This document shows, piece by piece, positions 43,151 through 52,439 of a stretch of 64,000 nucleotides of DNA (within the stretch, counting starts at the first letter, position 1; every line of letters begins with the position of its first letter). The stretch is taken from positions 3,658,001 to 3,722,000 of the forward strand of contig NZ_LT607752.1 of assembly GCF_900090265.1 (NCBI RefSeq), in the 5' to 3' direction. The notes beneath the pieces are model-generated. The model was given only the letters and a program-made list of their open reading frames with translations. It had not been told where the DNA came from and did no database searches. A program made the position numbers and the translations under genes. This stretch comes from Micromonospora rifamycinica. Lineage in GTDB: Bacteria; Actinomycetota; Actinomycetes; Mycobacteriales; Micromonosporaceae.

Positions 43151-46100
43151 CGGCCGGGCCGACGACCGGCACCGCGATACCCCTGTCGTACGCCCAGCGT
43201 CGGCTGTGGTTCCTGGGCCGGATGGAGGGACCGTCGGCGACCTACAACGTGCCGGTGGTGAACCGGATCACCGGCCCGGTCGACCCGGCCGCCCTACGGG
43301 CGGCGGTCGCCGACGTGGTGGCCCGGCACGAGGTGCTGCGCACCGTCTACCGCGAGGTGGACGGCGAGCCCGTCCAGCAGGTCCTGCCGGCCGCCCGGGC
43401 ACGGGTCGAGGTCTCTCACGAGAGGGTCGCCGCCGACCGGGTGGACGCGCGGGTCGCCGAGCTGTGTGGCCTGACGTTCGACCTGGTCACCGGGCCGCCG
43501 TTGGCGGTGTGGCTGCTCACCACGGACGACCGCGATCACCTGCTGGTCCTCCTCGTGCACCACATCGCCGCCGACGGCACGTCGATGGGTCCGCTGAGCC
43601 GGGACCTGACCATGGCGTACGAGGCCCGCCTCGGCGGCGGCCCGCCGGCATGGGAGCCGTTGCCCGTGCAGTACGCCGACTACACCCTGTGGCAGCGGGA
43701 ACTGCTCGGTGCCGACGACGACCCGGCGAGCGAGGTGCGTCGGCAACTCGACTTCTGGCGGCGGACCCTCCGCGGGTCGCCCGAGGAGCTGCCCCTGCCC
43801 GTCGACCGGCCACGCCCGGCCGCCGCCTCGTACCGGGGCGGCACGGTGCCGTTCGCGGTCGGCGCGGCCACCCACGCCCGGCTGCGGGACCTCGGGCAGG
43901 GCGAGCACGCGACGGTCTTCATGGTGGTCCAGACGTGCATCGCGACGCTGCTCACCCGGCTCGGCTGCGGCCCGGACATCCCGCTCGGCACGGCGGTGTC
44001 CGGTCGGCTCGACGAGGCCCTGGACGACCTGGTGGGTCTGTTCGTCAACTCGCTGGTGCTGCGCACCGACACCTCCGGCGATCCCTCCTTCACCGAGCTG
44101 CTGCGCCGGGTCCGGGACGCCGACCTGGCCGCCTTCGACCACCAGGACCTGCCGTTCGAGCGGCTGATCGAGGACCTCCAACCGGCCCGGTCGCTGGGCC
44201 GGCACCCGCTGTTCCAGGTGTTCTTCCTGCTCGCCAGCGGCGGCAGCGGGGACGTGCGCCTGCTCGGGCTGCCCGGTGCGCCGTACCGTCCGAGACACGA
44301 CGTGGCCAAGTTCGACCTGTCGTTCTACCTGGCGGAGGAGTTCGACCCGGCGGGTCGACCGGCCGGGATCAGGGGCATCGTCGAGTACGCCGACGACCTG
44401 TTCGACCGGGCGTCGGCGGAGCTGCTGGCCGGACAGCTCGCCCGGGTGCTGGAGACCGCGGCGGCCGACCCCGCGCGACGGATCGGTGCGGTCGACCTGC
44501 TCGACGACGACGATCGGCACCGGCTGCTGGAGAGCCGCAACGACACGGCCCGTCCGGTGCCCGACGTCCGGGTCACCGACCTGTTCACCGGGCAGGTGGC
44601 CGTCACCCCGGACGCCGTCGCGGTGATGGCCGGTGACCGGCGGCTGACCTACCGCGAGTTGGACGAACAGGCCGAGCTGCTCGCCGGGTCGCTGCGCCGC
44701 TGCGGGGTCGGACCGGAACGCTTCGTCGCCCTGGCCCTGGCCCGTACGGAACAGGTCCTGGTGGCGATCCTGGCGATCTGGAAGGCCGGTGGGGCCTATC
44801 TGCCGATCGACACCGGGTATCCGGCGGGGCGGATCTCGTTCGTCCTGGACGACACCCGGCCGGTACTGCTCCTGACCGACCGGGCGAGCAGCGACGGACT
44901 GCCCGACGTGGACGGTTGCCCGCGCTTCCTGCTGGACGGACGGCGGAGCGGCCCGCTGTCCCCGTGCGCCGGCCCCGCCGACGGGGCCGCCGGACCGGGG
45001 CAGGCCGCCTACGTGCTGTACACGTCCGGTTCGACCGGGCGGCCCAAGGGGGTCGTGGTCACCCACGCGAACCTGGTCAACCTGCTCCTGGCGATGCGGG
45101 ACCGGCTGCGGTTCGGCCCGGCCGACCGGATCGCGGCGACCGTCACCGTCGCGTTCGACGCGTCGGTGGTCGAGCTGCTCAGCCCACTGGTGTCCGGCGC
45201 CACGGTGGTGCTGGTGCCCCGCGACACGGCACGGGATCCCGCCGGGCTGGCGACGCTGCTGCGGCGTCGGGGGATCACGGCCATGCAGGGCACGCCGAGC
45301 CTGTGGCAGGTGCTGATCGGCCTCGCCCCGGAGGCGGTGCGCGGGCTGCGCATGCTCAGCGTCGGGGAGGCGCTGCCCCGGCGGCTCGCCGAACGGATGC
45401 GCGACCACGGTCGTGAGGTGGTCAACCTGTACGGACCGACCGAGACGACGGTCTACTCCACCACCGCGGTCGTCGACGGACGCCCCGGCGCACCCCCGAT
45501 CGGGCGGCCGATCGCCAACACCCGGGCATACGTGCTCGACGATGCGTTGCGGCCCGTGCCGGAGGCGACCGTCGGCGAACTCTACCTGGCCGGCGCGGGG
45601 GTGGCCCGGGGTTACCTGAGGCGGCCGGCGCTGACCGCCGGGCGGTTCGTGGCCGACCCGTACGGCCGACCGGGATCCCGGATGTACCGCACCGGCGACC
45701 TGGTCCGCTGGGCCCGCGACGGGCACCTGGAATACGTGGGCCGCTCCGACGACCAGATCAAGATCCGTGGTCACCGGATCGAGCCGGGCGAGATCAGCGC
45801 CGTGTTGGACACCCATCCGGACGTCTCCGCGTCGGTGGTGGTGGCCCCGGTGGCCGGGACCGGCGACCGGACCCTGGTCGGGTACGTGGCCCGGCGGCCC
45901 GGTGCCGATCCCGACCCGGAGGCTCTCCGCACCCACCTGGCCGCCCGGCTTCCCGAATACATGGTCCCTTCGGCACTGGTCGTGCTGGACGTGCTGCCCA
46001 CCAACGCCAACGGCAAGGTGGACCGGTCGGCGCTGCCCCGGCCGCCCCGCCCCAGCGGCGGCAGGGCACCGGCCAGCCCCCGGCAGCAGGTCCTCGCCGA

Positions 46101-47052
46101 CCTGTTCGCCGAGGTGCTGGGGGTGCCCACCCCGGGGATCGACACCAGCTTCTTCGACCTCGGCGGCCACTCCCTGCTCACTCCGCGCCTGGTCAGCCGG
46201 ATCGCCGCCGTCCTCGGCGTAGACGTGGGGGTACGGGCGGTCTTCGCCGCTCCGACCGTCGCCCAGCTCGACCGGGTCGTCGACCGGGTCCTGGAGCACA
46301 CCGGACCGACCGGGTTGGAGGCGGTGCTCTCCTACCGCGCCGACGGCGACCGGCCGCCGCTGTTCGTGTTCCCTCCGGCCAACGGCCTGGGCTGGGGCTA
46401 CTCGGCGCTGCCCCGGTTCGTCCCGGCCGGCCGTCCCGTGTACGCCCTGCAGGATCCCCGGCTCGCCGACGGGCCGGTCGACGACCGGACCGTGGCCGAC
46501 CTGGCGGCGGGGTACCGGGAGACCGTCACCAGGCTCCGGGGCACCGGCCCGTACCTGTTGCTGGGTTGGTCGTTCGGGGGGACGGTGGCCCACCAGGTGG
46601 CGGTGGAGCTGCGCGCCCGGGGCGAGGAGGTCGCCCTGCTCGTCCTGCTCGACGCGCATCCCGGCGGGGACGGCCCCGTCGCGGTCAGCGACGCCGACGC
46701 CCGCCGCGTCGGGCTGGACGGGGTGGCCGTCGGCGACGGGAACCCCCGGGCGGCACTGGTCGCGGCGGGAAGTCCGCTGGCGTCCCTCGACGACCCGACG
46801 GTGGACCGCCTGCTCGCGGTGACGAAGGCGAACCTGCGGGCGATGGCCGCGCACACCCCGGGCCGGTTCGACGGGCCGGCGCTCGGCTTCGTGGCCACCC
46901 GGCACCACAGGGGCTCCGACCTGGCCTGGCGGCCGTACCTGACCGGGCCGGCGGAGTTCCACGACCTGGACTGCGGACATCTCGACATCGTCAAGGCCGA
47001 GGCCATGTCGGTGCTCGGCCCCGTCATCACCGAGAGGATGAGCGACTCGTGA
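43147..47052 (+). CDS. terminating NRPS module, C-A-T-TE
   Basis: 1301 aa from GTG 43147, in GTGA overlap with the methyltransferase and preceded by GGAGGAAA. C domain (1-440) with HHIAADG near 137; A domain (about 460-960) with [11 protein letters not shown] near 623; T domain with DLGGHSLL near 1007; thioesterase (about 1050-1295) with GWSFGG (Ser near 1141), an Asp in [10 protein letters not shown] and His in [12 protein letters not shown]. By-eye A-domain code D-A-V-Q-L-V-L-V-Y fits no substrate I know. It adds the third residue and releases the product by hydrolysis or cyclisation. No epimerase is present. Confidence 0.95.
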   Translation: MTAGPTTGTAIPLSYAQRRLWFLGRMEGPSATYNVPVVNRITGPVDPAALRAAVADVVARHEVLRTVYREVDGEPVQQVLPAARARVEVSHERVAADRVDARVAELCGLTFDLVTGPPLAVWLLTTDDRDHLLVLLVHHIAADGTSMGPLSRDLTMAYEARLGGGPPAWEPLPVQYADYTLWQRELLGADDDPASEVRRQLDFWRRTLRGSPEELPLPVDRPRPAAASYRGGTVPFAVGAATHARLRDLGQGEHATVFMVVQTCIATLLTRLGCGPDIPLGTAVSGRLDEALDDLVGLFVNSLVLRTDTSGDPSFTELLRRVRDADLAAFDHQDLPFERLIEDLQPARSLGRHPLFQVFFLLASGGSGDVRLLGLPGAPYRPRHDVAKFDLSFYLAEEFDPAGRPAGIRGIVEYADDLFDRASAELLAGQLARVLETAAADPARRIGAVDLLDDDDRHRLLESRNDTARPVPDVRVTDLFTGQVAVTPDAVAVMAGDRRLTYRELDEQAELLAGSLRRCGVGPERFVALALARTEQVLVAILAIWKAGGAYLPIDTGYPAGRISFVLDDTRPVLLLTDRASSDGLPDVDGCPRFLLDGRRSGPLSPCAGPADGAAGPGQAAYVLYTSGSTGRPKGVVVTHANLVNLLLAMRDRLRFGPADRIAATVTVAFDASVVELLSPLVSGATVVLVPRDTARDPAGLATLLRRRGITAMQGTPSLWQVLIGLAPEAVRGLRMLSVGEALPRRLAERMRDHGREVVNLYGPTETTVYSTTAVVDGRPGAPPIGRPIANTRAYVLDDALRPVPEATVGELYLAGAGVARGYLRRPALTAGRFVADPYGRPGSRMYRTGDLVRWARDGHLEYVGRSDDQIKIRGHRIEPGEISAVLDTHPDVSASVVVAPVAGTGDRTLVGYVARRPGADPDPEALRTHLAARLPEYMVPSALVVLDVLPTNANGKVDRSALPRPPRPSGGRAPASPRQQVLADLFAEVLGVPTPGIDTSFFDLGGHSLLTPRLVSRIAAVLGVDVGVRAVFAAPTVAQLDRVVDRVLEHTGPTGLEAVLSYRADGDRPPLFVFPPANGLGWGYSALPRFVPAGRPVYALQDPRLADGPVDDRTVADLAAGYRETVTRLRGTGPYLLLGWSFGGTVAHQVAVELRARGEEVALLVLLDAHPGGDGPVAVSDADARRVGLDGVAVGDGNPRAALVAAGSPLASLDDPTVDRLLAVTKANLRAMAAHTPGRFDGPALGFVATRHHRGSDLAWRPYLTGPAEFHDLDCGHLDIVKAEAMSVLGPVITERMSDS

Positions 47053-47117
47053 CCATCCGGAACGCGAAACGCCTGATCAGGAGCCGGAAACGGATGTGGG
47101 GGTGGACGTACCGGTGA
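47049..47117 (+). CDS. 22-codon micro-ORF linking NRPS and dpgA
   Basis: GTG 47049 overlaps the NRPS stop (GTGA) and its own TGA overlaps the GTG of dpgA at 47114 (GTGA again). It encodes a 22-residue peptide, [20 protein letters not shown] then YR, with eight Arg/Lys and two Trp. The double overlap suggests a coupling device that carries ribosomes from the NRPS to dpgA. A functional peptide is possible but unproven; no ribosome-binding site is needed if it is purely coupled. Confidence 0.4.
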   Translation: MTIRNAKRLIRSRKRMWGWTYR

Positions 47118-48253
47118 GCACCGCGACCGCGCCACTGCCCCATCCGGGACTGCTCCGCGCCGCGCCGCCGCCGGCGCTCGGAACCCACGACATGGCCCGC
47201 GTCCTCGCGGTCGGCACGGCCGTCCCGCCGACCGGATACACCCAGCGGGAACTGCTGGACATCCTCGACGTCCGCGATCCCCGCATCCGGTCGGTGTACC
47301 TCAACAGCGCCATCGAGCGCCGGTTCCTCACCCTCCCCGAGGCGGGGCCGGACGGCACCCGCGTCATGGAGACCACCGGACAGCTCCTCGCCAAGCACAA
47401 GCAGCAGGGCGTGGCGATGGGCGTCCGGGCGGTGCACGAGTGCCTCAAGCAGACCGGGGCGGACCTCTCCGACGTACGCTACCTGTGCTGTGTCACCTCC
47501 ACCGGCTTCCTGACCCCGGGTTTCAGCGCGCTGCTCATCCGGGAGTTGGGGCTCGACCGGCACGTCAGTCGCGCCGACGTGGTCGGCATGGGATGCAACG
47601 CCGGCCTGAACAGTCTGAACGTGGTCGCCGGCTGGGCCCGTAGCAACCCGGGCGAGCTGGCGGTGATGGTCTGCATCGAGGCCTGCTCGGCGGCGTACGT
47701 CTTCGACGGCACGATGCGTACCTCGGTGGTGAACAGCCTCTTCGGGGACGGTTCGGCGGCGGTCGCGCTGGTCGCCGGCGGTCGGGACGACGACACCGTC
47801 CCCCACCGGACCACGCCCCGGATCGTCGACTTCACCAGCTGCATCATCCCCGAGGCGGTGGACGCGATGCGGTACGACTGGGACACCGCCCAGAACGGCT
47901 TCAGCTTCTACCTCGACCCCGACATCCCGTACGTGGTCGGCGCGCACGCCAGGGCGACGGTGGACCGGCTGCTCGGCCGTTCCGGGTTGCGGCAGGACGA
48001 CGTCGCCCACTGGCTGGTCCACTCCGGGGGCAAGAAGGTCATCGACGCCGTCGGGGTGAACCTCGGCCTGACCCGCTACGACCTGCGGCACACCATCAGC
48101 GTGCTGCGCGACTACGGCAACCTGTCCAGCGGATCGTTCCTGTTCTCCTACGAACGGCTGCTGCGCGAAGCCACCGTCCGCCCCGGCGAGTACGGCGTGT
48201 TCATGACCATGGGTCCGGGCTCCACCATCGAGACCGCCCTGGTCCGTTGGTGA
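47114..48253 (+). CDS. dpgA: DpgA, type III polyketide synthase (3,5-dihydroxyphenylacetyl-CoA synthase)
   Basis: 379 aa from GTG 47114; GTG 47096 and ATG 47192 are alternatives. This start is preferred because of the GTGA overlap and family length. The fold is chalcone-synthase-like: catalytic Cys in VVGMGCNAGLNSL (near 160), His in HWLVHSGGKK (near 302) and Asn in RDYGNLSSGS (near 335). SAIERRFLTLPEAGPDG and YTQRELLDIL match DpgA proteins of glycopeptide clusters. It condenses four malonyl-CoA to the dihydroxyphenylacetyl-CoA precursor. dpgB and dpgC follow directly. Confidence 0.93.
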   Translation: MSTATAPLPHPGLLRAAPPPALGTHDMARVLAVGTAVPPTGYTQRELLDILDVRDPRIRSVYLNSAIERRFLTLPEAGPDGTRVMETTGQLLAKHKQQGVAMGVRAVHECLKQTGADLSDVRYLCCVTSTGFLTPGFSALLIRELGLDRHVSRADVVGMGCNAGLNSLNVVAGWARSNPGELAVMVCIEACSAAYVFDGTMRTSVVNSLFGDGSAAVALVAGGRDDDTVPHRTTPRIVDFTSCIIPEAVDAMRYDWDTAQNGFSFYLDPDIPYVVGAHARATVDRLLGRSGLRQDDVAHWLVHSGGKKVIDAVGVNLGLTRYDLRHTISVLRDYGNLSSGSFLFSYERLLREATVRPGEYGVFMTMGPGSTIETALVRW

Positions 48254-48262
48254 CCCGACCGT

Positions 48263-48308
48263 CCCCACCCGACCTGGGAGAAGAGCCCCCACCCGACCTG
48301 GGAGAAGA
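48263..48308 (+). repeat. 22-bp direct repeat duplicating the ribosome-binding site of dpgB
   Basis: Two copies of ccccacccgacctgggagaa plus ga, at 48263-48284 and 48287-48308, period 24 bp. Each contains GGGAGAAG; the second is the working ribosome-binding site for the ATG at 48310. Confidence 0.85.
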
Positions 48309-48309
48309 C

Positions 48310-48975
48310 ATGCCCCTCCAGCACGTCGTCGACGGCACCCTGCCCCTCACGGCGGCGGTCGTCGCCGCACTCGACGCCTTCATCGACACCGTTCAGGACG
48401 CCCCCGCCGGGCGGGTCGCCGTCCTCGAACTCACCGGGACACCCCCGGACCGGAAGCACCCGGCGCTGAGCCTGGTCAACAAGTGGGAGCGCGTCCTGCG
48501 CCGGTGGGAACGGGTGGCCGCGCCGACGGTGGCGGTGGCCCGGGGGGACTGCGGCGGCACCGCCGTGGAGATCCTGCTCGCCACCGACCTCCGGATCGCG
48601 GCGACCGACGCCCGCCTGCACCTGCCGGCCGCCGGATCAGGGGTCTGGCCCGGTATGGGGCTGTACCGGCTGGTGAACCAGGCCGGTTACGCCCGGGTGC
48701 GCCGGGACGTCCTCTTCGGCAACGTGATCCCGGCCGACCGGGCCTTCGCCCTCGACCTGGTCGACGAGGTGACCGACGACCCCGCGGGCGCCGTCGCCGT
48801 GGCGGTGGCCGCTCTCGCCGCCGCGGGGCCCGACGTCGCGGTCCGGCGGCAGTTGATGCTCGACGCGACCACCACCCCGTTCGAGGAGGCGCTCGGTCGG
48901 CACCTGGCCGCCTGTGACCGGGTCCTGCGCGACGGGGACGACGAGGAGGCGCGTGATGTCGTCTTCGCCGGTTGA
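48310..48975 (+). CDS. dpgB: DpgB, enoyl-CoA hydratase-like partner of DpgA
   Basis: 221 aa from ATG 48310. Upstream GTG 48250 (in GTGA overlap with dpgA) would add a repetitive 20-residue leader, so the ATG with GGGAGAAG is preferred. Crotonase-fold features are VVDGTLPLTAAVVAALDAFI, APTVAVARGDCGGTAVEILL and ATDLRIAATDARLHLP. In the Dpg pathway DpgB accelerates dehydration and aromatisation of the DpgA product. It is shorter than general enoyl-CoA hydratases, as is usual for DpgB. Its end overlaps dpgC by 20 bp. Confidence 0.9.
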   Translation: MPLQHVVDGTLPLTAAVVAALDAFIDTVQDAPAGRVAVLELTGTPPDRKHPALSLVNKWERVLRRWERVAAPTVAVARGDCGGTAVEILLATDLRIAATDARLHLPAAGSGVWPGMGLYRLVNQAGYARVRRDVLFGNVIPADRAFALDLVDEVTDDPAGAVAVAVAALAAAGPDVAVRRQLMLDATTTPFEEALGRHLAACDRVLRDGDDEEARDVVFAG

Positions 48976-50281
48976 GCGGGTCGGACAGCTGGCCGGGGCG
49001 CGGGACGTCACCGCCGCCGAGGCGGCACTGGACAGGCTCCTCGCCGGCTGTCCCACCCCGAGCCGTCGTTCACCGCGGCAGCGGGAGGCGGTCGCGGCGG
49101 CCCGCGGCCGGGCGCGTGACCTGAAGGACGCGTTCCTGCGGACGTCCGTCGACCAGCTCTACGACGAGCTGACCGACGGCCACCGACGGTTCCTCCGGCT
49201 GGACGACCTGTGCGCCGCAGCCGCCACGGCGGTGCCCGGTCTGGTGCCGACCCCGGCCCGGTCCGACGCGGAACTGCTCCGGCCGCCGGCTGAGAAGGAG
49301 GGCCTCGACGTCGACCAGAGCATCCTGGTCAGCCACGTGCTGCGTTCCGACCGGGCCGGCCCGCATCTGCTGGCGGCGATGCGGCGGCCCACCCGCCGGG
49401 CCGGTGACCTGCTGCCGGAGCTGCTGCGGACCGGCGCGGTGGAGCTGCGTTCGGTCCGGGTGGAGGTCCGCGACGGGGCGGCGCACCTGACGATGCGGCG
49501 TGCCGACTGCCTGAACGCGGAGGACAACGAACAGGTCGAGGACATGGAGACCGCCGTCGATCTGGCGCTGCTCGCCCCCCCGGTGCGGGTCGGGGTGCTC
49601 CGGGGCGGCGTGATGACCCATCCCCGGTACGCCGGTCGACGGGTGTTCAGCGCCGGGATCAACCTGAAGTCCCTGCACGCCGGACGGATCTCGTACCTGG
49701 GCTTCCTGCTGCGCCGGGAGCTGGGCTACCTCGCCAAGATCGTCCACGGGTTGACCGGCGGAGGCGACGACGCCTGGGACGGCGGGGCGGTGCAGAAGCC
49801 GTGGATCGCCGCAGTGGACACCTTCGCGATCGGCGGCGGGGCGCAGATCCTGCTCGCCTGCGACCGGGTGATCGCCGAGCGGGGGGCCTTCTTCAGCCTC
49901 CCGGCCGCGCAGGAGGGGATCATCCCCGGTGCGGGGAACCTGCGGCTCGGCCGGGTCGCCGGGGGCCGGCTCTCCCGGCAGATCGTCCTCGTCGGGCGGC
50001 GGGTCACCACCGACGAGCCGGCGGCCGGGTTGCTGTTCGACGAGGTCGTACCGGCGGACGGGATGGACGCGGCGATCGTCCGGGAGGTGACCCGGATGGA
50101 CAGTCCGGCGGTGGTGGCGAACCGCAGGATGCTGAACCTCGCCGAGGAGCCGCAGGCGCTGTTCCGGCTCTATCTGGCCGAGTTCGCCGTCCAGCAGGCG
50201 CGGCGGCTCTACAGCGGGGACGTGCTGGACAAGGTCACCCGGTTCAGCACCGGCCCGCTCGCCGGGGCACCGGCGCGTTGA
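48956..50281 (+). CDS. dpgC: DpgC, cofactor-independent 3,5-dihydroxyphenylacetyl-CoA 1,2-dioxygenase
   Basis: 441 aa from ATG 48956 with GAGGAGG upstream. The N-terminal helical part (RQREAVAAARGRARDLKDAF; LYDELTDGHRRFLRLDDLC) is specific to DpgC. The crotonase core has GRRVFSAGINLKSLHAGRIS, FLLRRELGYLAKIVHGL, WIAAVDTFAIGGGAQILLAC and PAAQEGIIPGAGNLRLGR. The enzyme uses O2 without metal or cofactor to give 3,5-dihydroxyphenylglyoxylate, the keto acid that a transaminase turns into Dpg. That transaminase is not in the window. Confidence 0.93.
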   Translation: MSSSPVERVGQLAGARDVTAAEAALDRLLAGCPTPSRRSPRQREAVAAARGRARDLKDAFLRTSVDQLYDELTDGHRRFLRLDDLCAAAATAVPGLVPTPARSDAELLRPPAEKEGLDVDQSILVSHVLRSDRAGPHLLAAMRRPTRRAGDLLPELLRTGAVELRSVRVEVRDGAAHLTMRRADCLNAEDNEQVEDMETAVDLALLAPPVRVGVLRGGVMTHPRYAGRRVFSAGINLKSLHAGRISYLGFLLRRELGYLAKIVHGLTGGGDDAWDGGAVQKPWIAAVDTFAIGGGAQILLACDRVIAERGAFFSLPAAQEGIIPGAGNLRLGRVAGGRLSRQIVLVGRRVTTDEPAAGLLFDEVVPADGMDAAIVREVTRMDSPAVVANRRMLNLAEEPQALFRLYLAEFAVQQARRLYSGDVLDKVTRFSTGPLAGAPAR

Positions 50282-50358
50282 CCGGCACGGCGCGGGGCGC
50301 GAGCGGACCTGGTGGCCTCCGACGTCGGCGGGTCACGGGTGCCGACCTCCTTCCCCGA

Positions 50359-50378
50359 CGATACATAGCGATATATCG
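50359..50378 (+). promoter_or_regulatory. imperfect palindrome upstream of the PadR gene
   Basis: CGATACATAGCGATATATCG, 16 of 20 positions symmetric, 37 bp before the PadR ATG and in an unusually AT-rich patch. PadR proteins bind such ATAC/GTAT-type palindromes at their own promoters, so autoregulation is likely. Confidence 0.6.
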
Positions 50379-50414
50379 TTGGGGGGTTCGTCCTGCGTAC
50401 CGTGGAGGTTGTCG

Positions 50415-50996
50415 ATGACGGACCGGCACGTGCACCTGGGGCCCGACGCGGACCCGTCGGACATGCCACCACCACCGCTGCCACCACCACCGCCACCACC
50501 ACCACCGCCACCGCCGCCGGGCCGGGTCCGACGGCCGGTCCGGATGCGCCGGGGAGACGTGCGGGCGGCGCTGCTCTCGCTGCTGCACGAGCAGCCGGGC
50601 AACGGCTACCAGCTCATCCGGGCCATCACCGACCGCAGCGGGGGCCGGTGGCGGCCCAGCCCCGGCTCGGTCTACCCGGCGCTGTCGCAACTGGAGGACG
50701 AGGGCCTGGTCGTCACCACCGGCACCGGCGCCGAACGCCGGTGCCACCTCACCGACGCCGGCCACGCGTTAGTGACCGGCGACCCCGCCCGGACACACGA
50801 GCCGTGGGCCGCGGCGGCCCGGCTGGTGCCCGACGCGGTCGTCGAGGTCCGGGCCGCGCTCGACGGCCTGACCGCCGCCGTCAACCAGGTCACCACCGCC
50901 GGCACCGACGCACAACTCGACCGGACCGCTCGGGTGCTGGAGTCGGTCCGCCGCGACGTCTACCGCATCCTCGCCGGCGACGATGCCACCCGATGA
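50415..50996 (+). CDS. PadR-family regulator with polyproline leader
   Basis: 193 aa from ATG 50415, with GGAGG upstream. Residues 18-36 are almost all proline, encoded by a CCA/CCG microsatellite at 50463-50520. The winged-helix part is standard PadR: DVRAALLSLLHEQPGNGYQL, RSGGRWRPSPGSVYPALSQL, EDEGLVVTTGTGAERRCHL. The C-terminal helices (LVPDAVVEVRAALDGLTAAV) should dimerise. It is directly upstream of an MFS exporter and probably represses it until a ligand, perhaps the cluster product, is present. Confidence 0.9.
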   Translation: MTDRHVHLGPDADPSDMPPPPLPPPPPPPPPPPPPGRVRRPVRMRRGDVRAALLSLLHEQPGNGYQLIRAITDRSGGRWRPSPGSVYPALSQLEDEGLVVTTGTGAERRCHLTDAGHALVTGDPARTHEPWAAAARLVPDAVVEVRAALDGLTAAVNQVTTAGTDAQLDRTARVLESVRRDVYRILAGDDATR

Positions 50997-51024
50997 GCAC
51001 CCCTTCGAGGCCAGGAGCAACGTG

Positions 51025-52296
51025 ATGGAGGCACCACCCGGCGTCCCGACCGTTCTCGACGCGGCGCCTTCCGACGAAACCCCGCTGCGGCGCAACCGCA
51101 ACTTCCAGCTCCTGTGGAGCGGGTCCGCGCTCGCGTTCCTCGGGCGGGAGATCACCGACCTCGCCTACCCGCTGGTGGTCCTGGCCGCCACCGGCTCGGC
51201 GGCCTGGGCCGGCACGTTCGGTGCCGTGCAGATGCTGGTGGCCCTGCTGGTCGGTCTGCCGGCCGGGGCACTCGTCGACGCGTACGACCGGCGGGTCCTG
51301 CTGATCACCATGGAATCGGTCCGGGCCACGGCCTCGGCGAGCGTCCTGGTGGCGGTCGCGCTCGACGCGGTCACCCTGCCGCACCTGCTGGCCGCCGGGG
51401 TGGCGGTCGGCGCGGTCCAGCCGCTCGGCGGCTCGGCCCGGATGCTCCTCGTCCGGTCGGTGGTGCCGCCGAGGCAGCTCACCGCCGCGTTGACCCAGGA
51501 GGAGATCCGTACCCACGCGGCGGCACTGTCCGGCCCTCCGCTGGCCGGCCTCCTCTACGCCACCGCGACGGCGTTGCCCTTCCTGGGCAGCACCGTCTCG
51601 TTCCTGGTGTCCGCCTTCTGCGCGGTGTTCGTCCGGCCCCCGGCCCGGGACAGGGAGGCCGGCACCGGGGCCGGGAAGGGCCGGCTTCTCCGCCACGCGC
51701 TCGCCGGGCCCGCCCAGCTCTGGCGGGTGCCGGCGCTACGGGCGGCCACCGTCTTCGCCGCGGCGCTGAACCTGGTCACCGCACCGCTGATCCTCGTCGT
51801 CATCGTGGTGCTGACCCGCCAGGGGGCGTCCCCGACCGTGATCGGTCTGACCTCGGCCGGCCTCGCGTTGGGTGGGCTCGCCGGCACGCTGCTGGTCCGC
51901 CCGCTGCACCGGGCGCTCGGGCCCGGCACGCTCATGCTCTGGCTCGGCGGCACGGCGGTCGCCACCATCGCGGCGCTGGCCCTGCCCTGGGGTTCGTGGT
52001 GGCTGGCGGCCGCGCTGTTCCTGCTCGGTCTCGGTGGGCCGTCGATGCGGGTGCTGGTCGACATTCTCATCTTCCGGCAGATACCCGATGAGCAACGGGG
52101 CCGGGCCATCTCGGCGTTCATGACGATCCTCACCGCCGGCGCGGCGGTCGGCCTGTTCCTCTCCGGGCAACTCCTGCGGTGGATACCGTCGTCGATCGCG
52201 ATCCTGAGCCTGGCGGGCCTCCTGGCGATCACCGTCGTGGTCGCGGCGACCGACCGGCGGATCCGTACCGCCCGCTGGCCGGACGAGTCGCCCTGA
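51025..52296 (+). CDS. MFS exporter
   Basis: 423 aa from ATG 51025 (MEAPPGVPTVLDAAPSDETP), with AGGAGC upstream, 29 bp after the PadR gene. About 12 hydrophobic spans are visible, with the major-facilitator loop between spans 2 and 3 (ALVDAYDRRVLLITMESVRA). The layout (RNRNFQLLWSGSALAFLGRE at the N-terminus) fits the MFS_3/enterobactin-exporter-like group. In an NRPS cluster with a PadR regulator it is most likely the product exporter and self-resistance pump. Confidence 0.9.
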   Translation: MEAPPGVPTVLDAAPSDETPLRRNRNFQLLWSGSALAFLGREITDLAYPLVVLAATGSAAWAGTFGAVQMLVALLVGLPAGALVDAYDRRVLLITMESVRATASASVLVAVALDAVTLPHLLAAGVAVGAVQPLGGSARMLLVRSVVPPRQLTAALTQEEIRTHAAALSGPPLAGLLYATATALPFLGSTVSFLVSAFCAVFVRPPARDREAGTGAGKGRLLRHALAGPAQLWRVPALRAATVFAAALNLVTAPLILVVIVVLTRQGASPTVIGLTSAGLALGGLAGTLLVRPLHRALGPGTLMLWLGGTAVATIAALALPWGSWWLAAALFLLGLGGPSMRVLVDILIFRQIPDEQRGRAISAFMTILTAGAAVGLFLSGQLLRWIPSSIAILSLAGLLAITVVVAATDRRIRTARWPDESP

Positions 52297-52439
52297 CACC
52301 CACCCGACAGACCGGTCCGGCCGTACCCGGATACACGGGATGCCGGCCACGCGATCGATCAGTATCGTGGTCCTGAGCGGACGTTAAGGAAAGGCGGCCA
52401 GGACGGATCACAGCACTGGCGGACTCAACGGGGGCTATA

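Noticed and set aside
47049..47117. RiPP precursor peptide
   Set aside because: The basic 22-mer has no leader-core layout, and no RiPP-modifying enzyme of a known class is nearby; coupling is the simpler reading.
47114..50281. Glycopeptide antibiotic cluster
   Set aside because: dpgA, dpgB and dpgC are shared with glycopeptides, but there are only three modules, no P450 cross-linking enzymes, no Hpg genes, no halogenase and no X domain.
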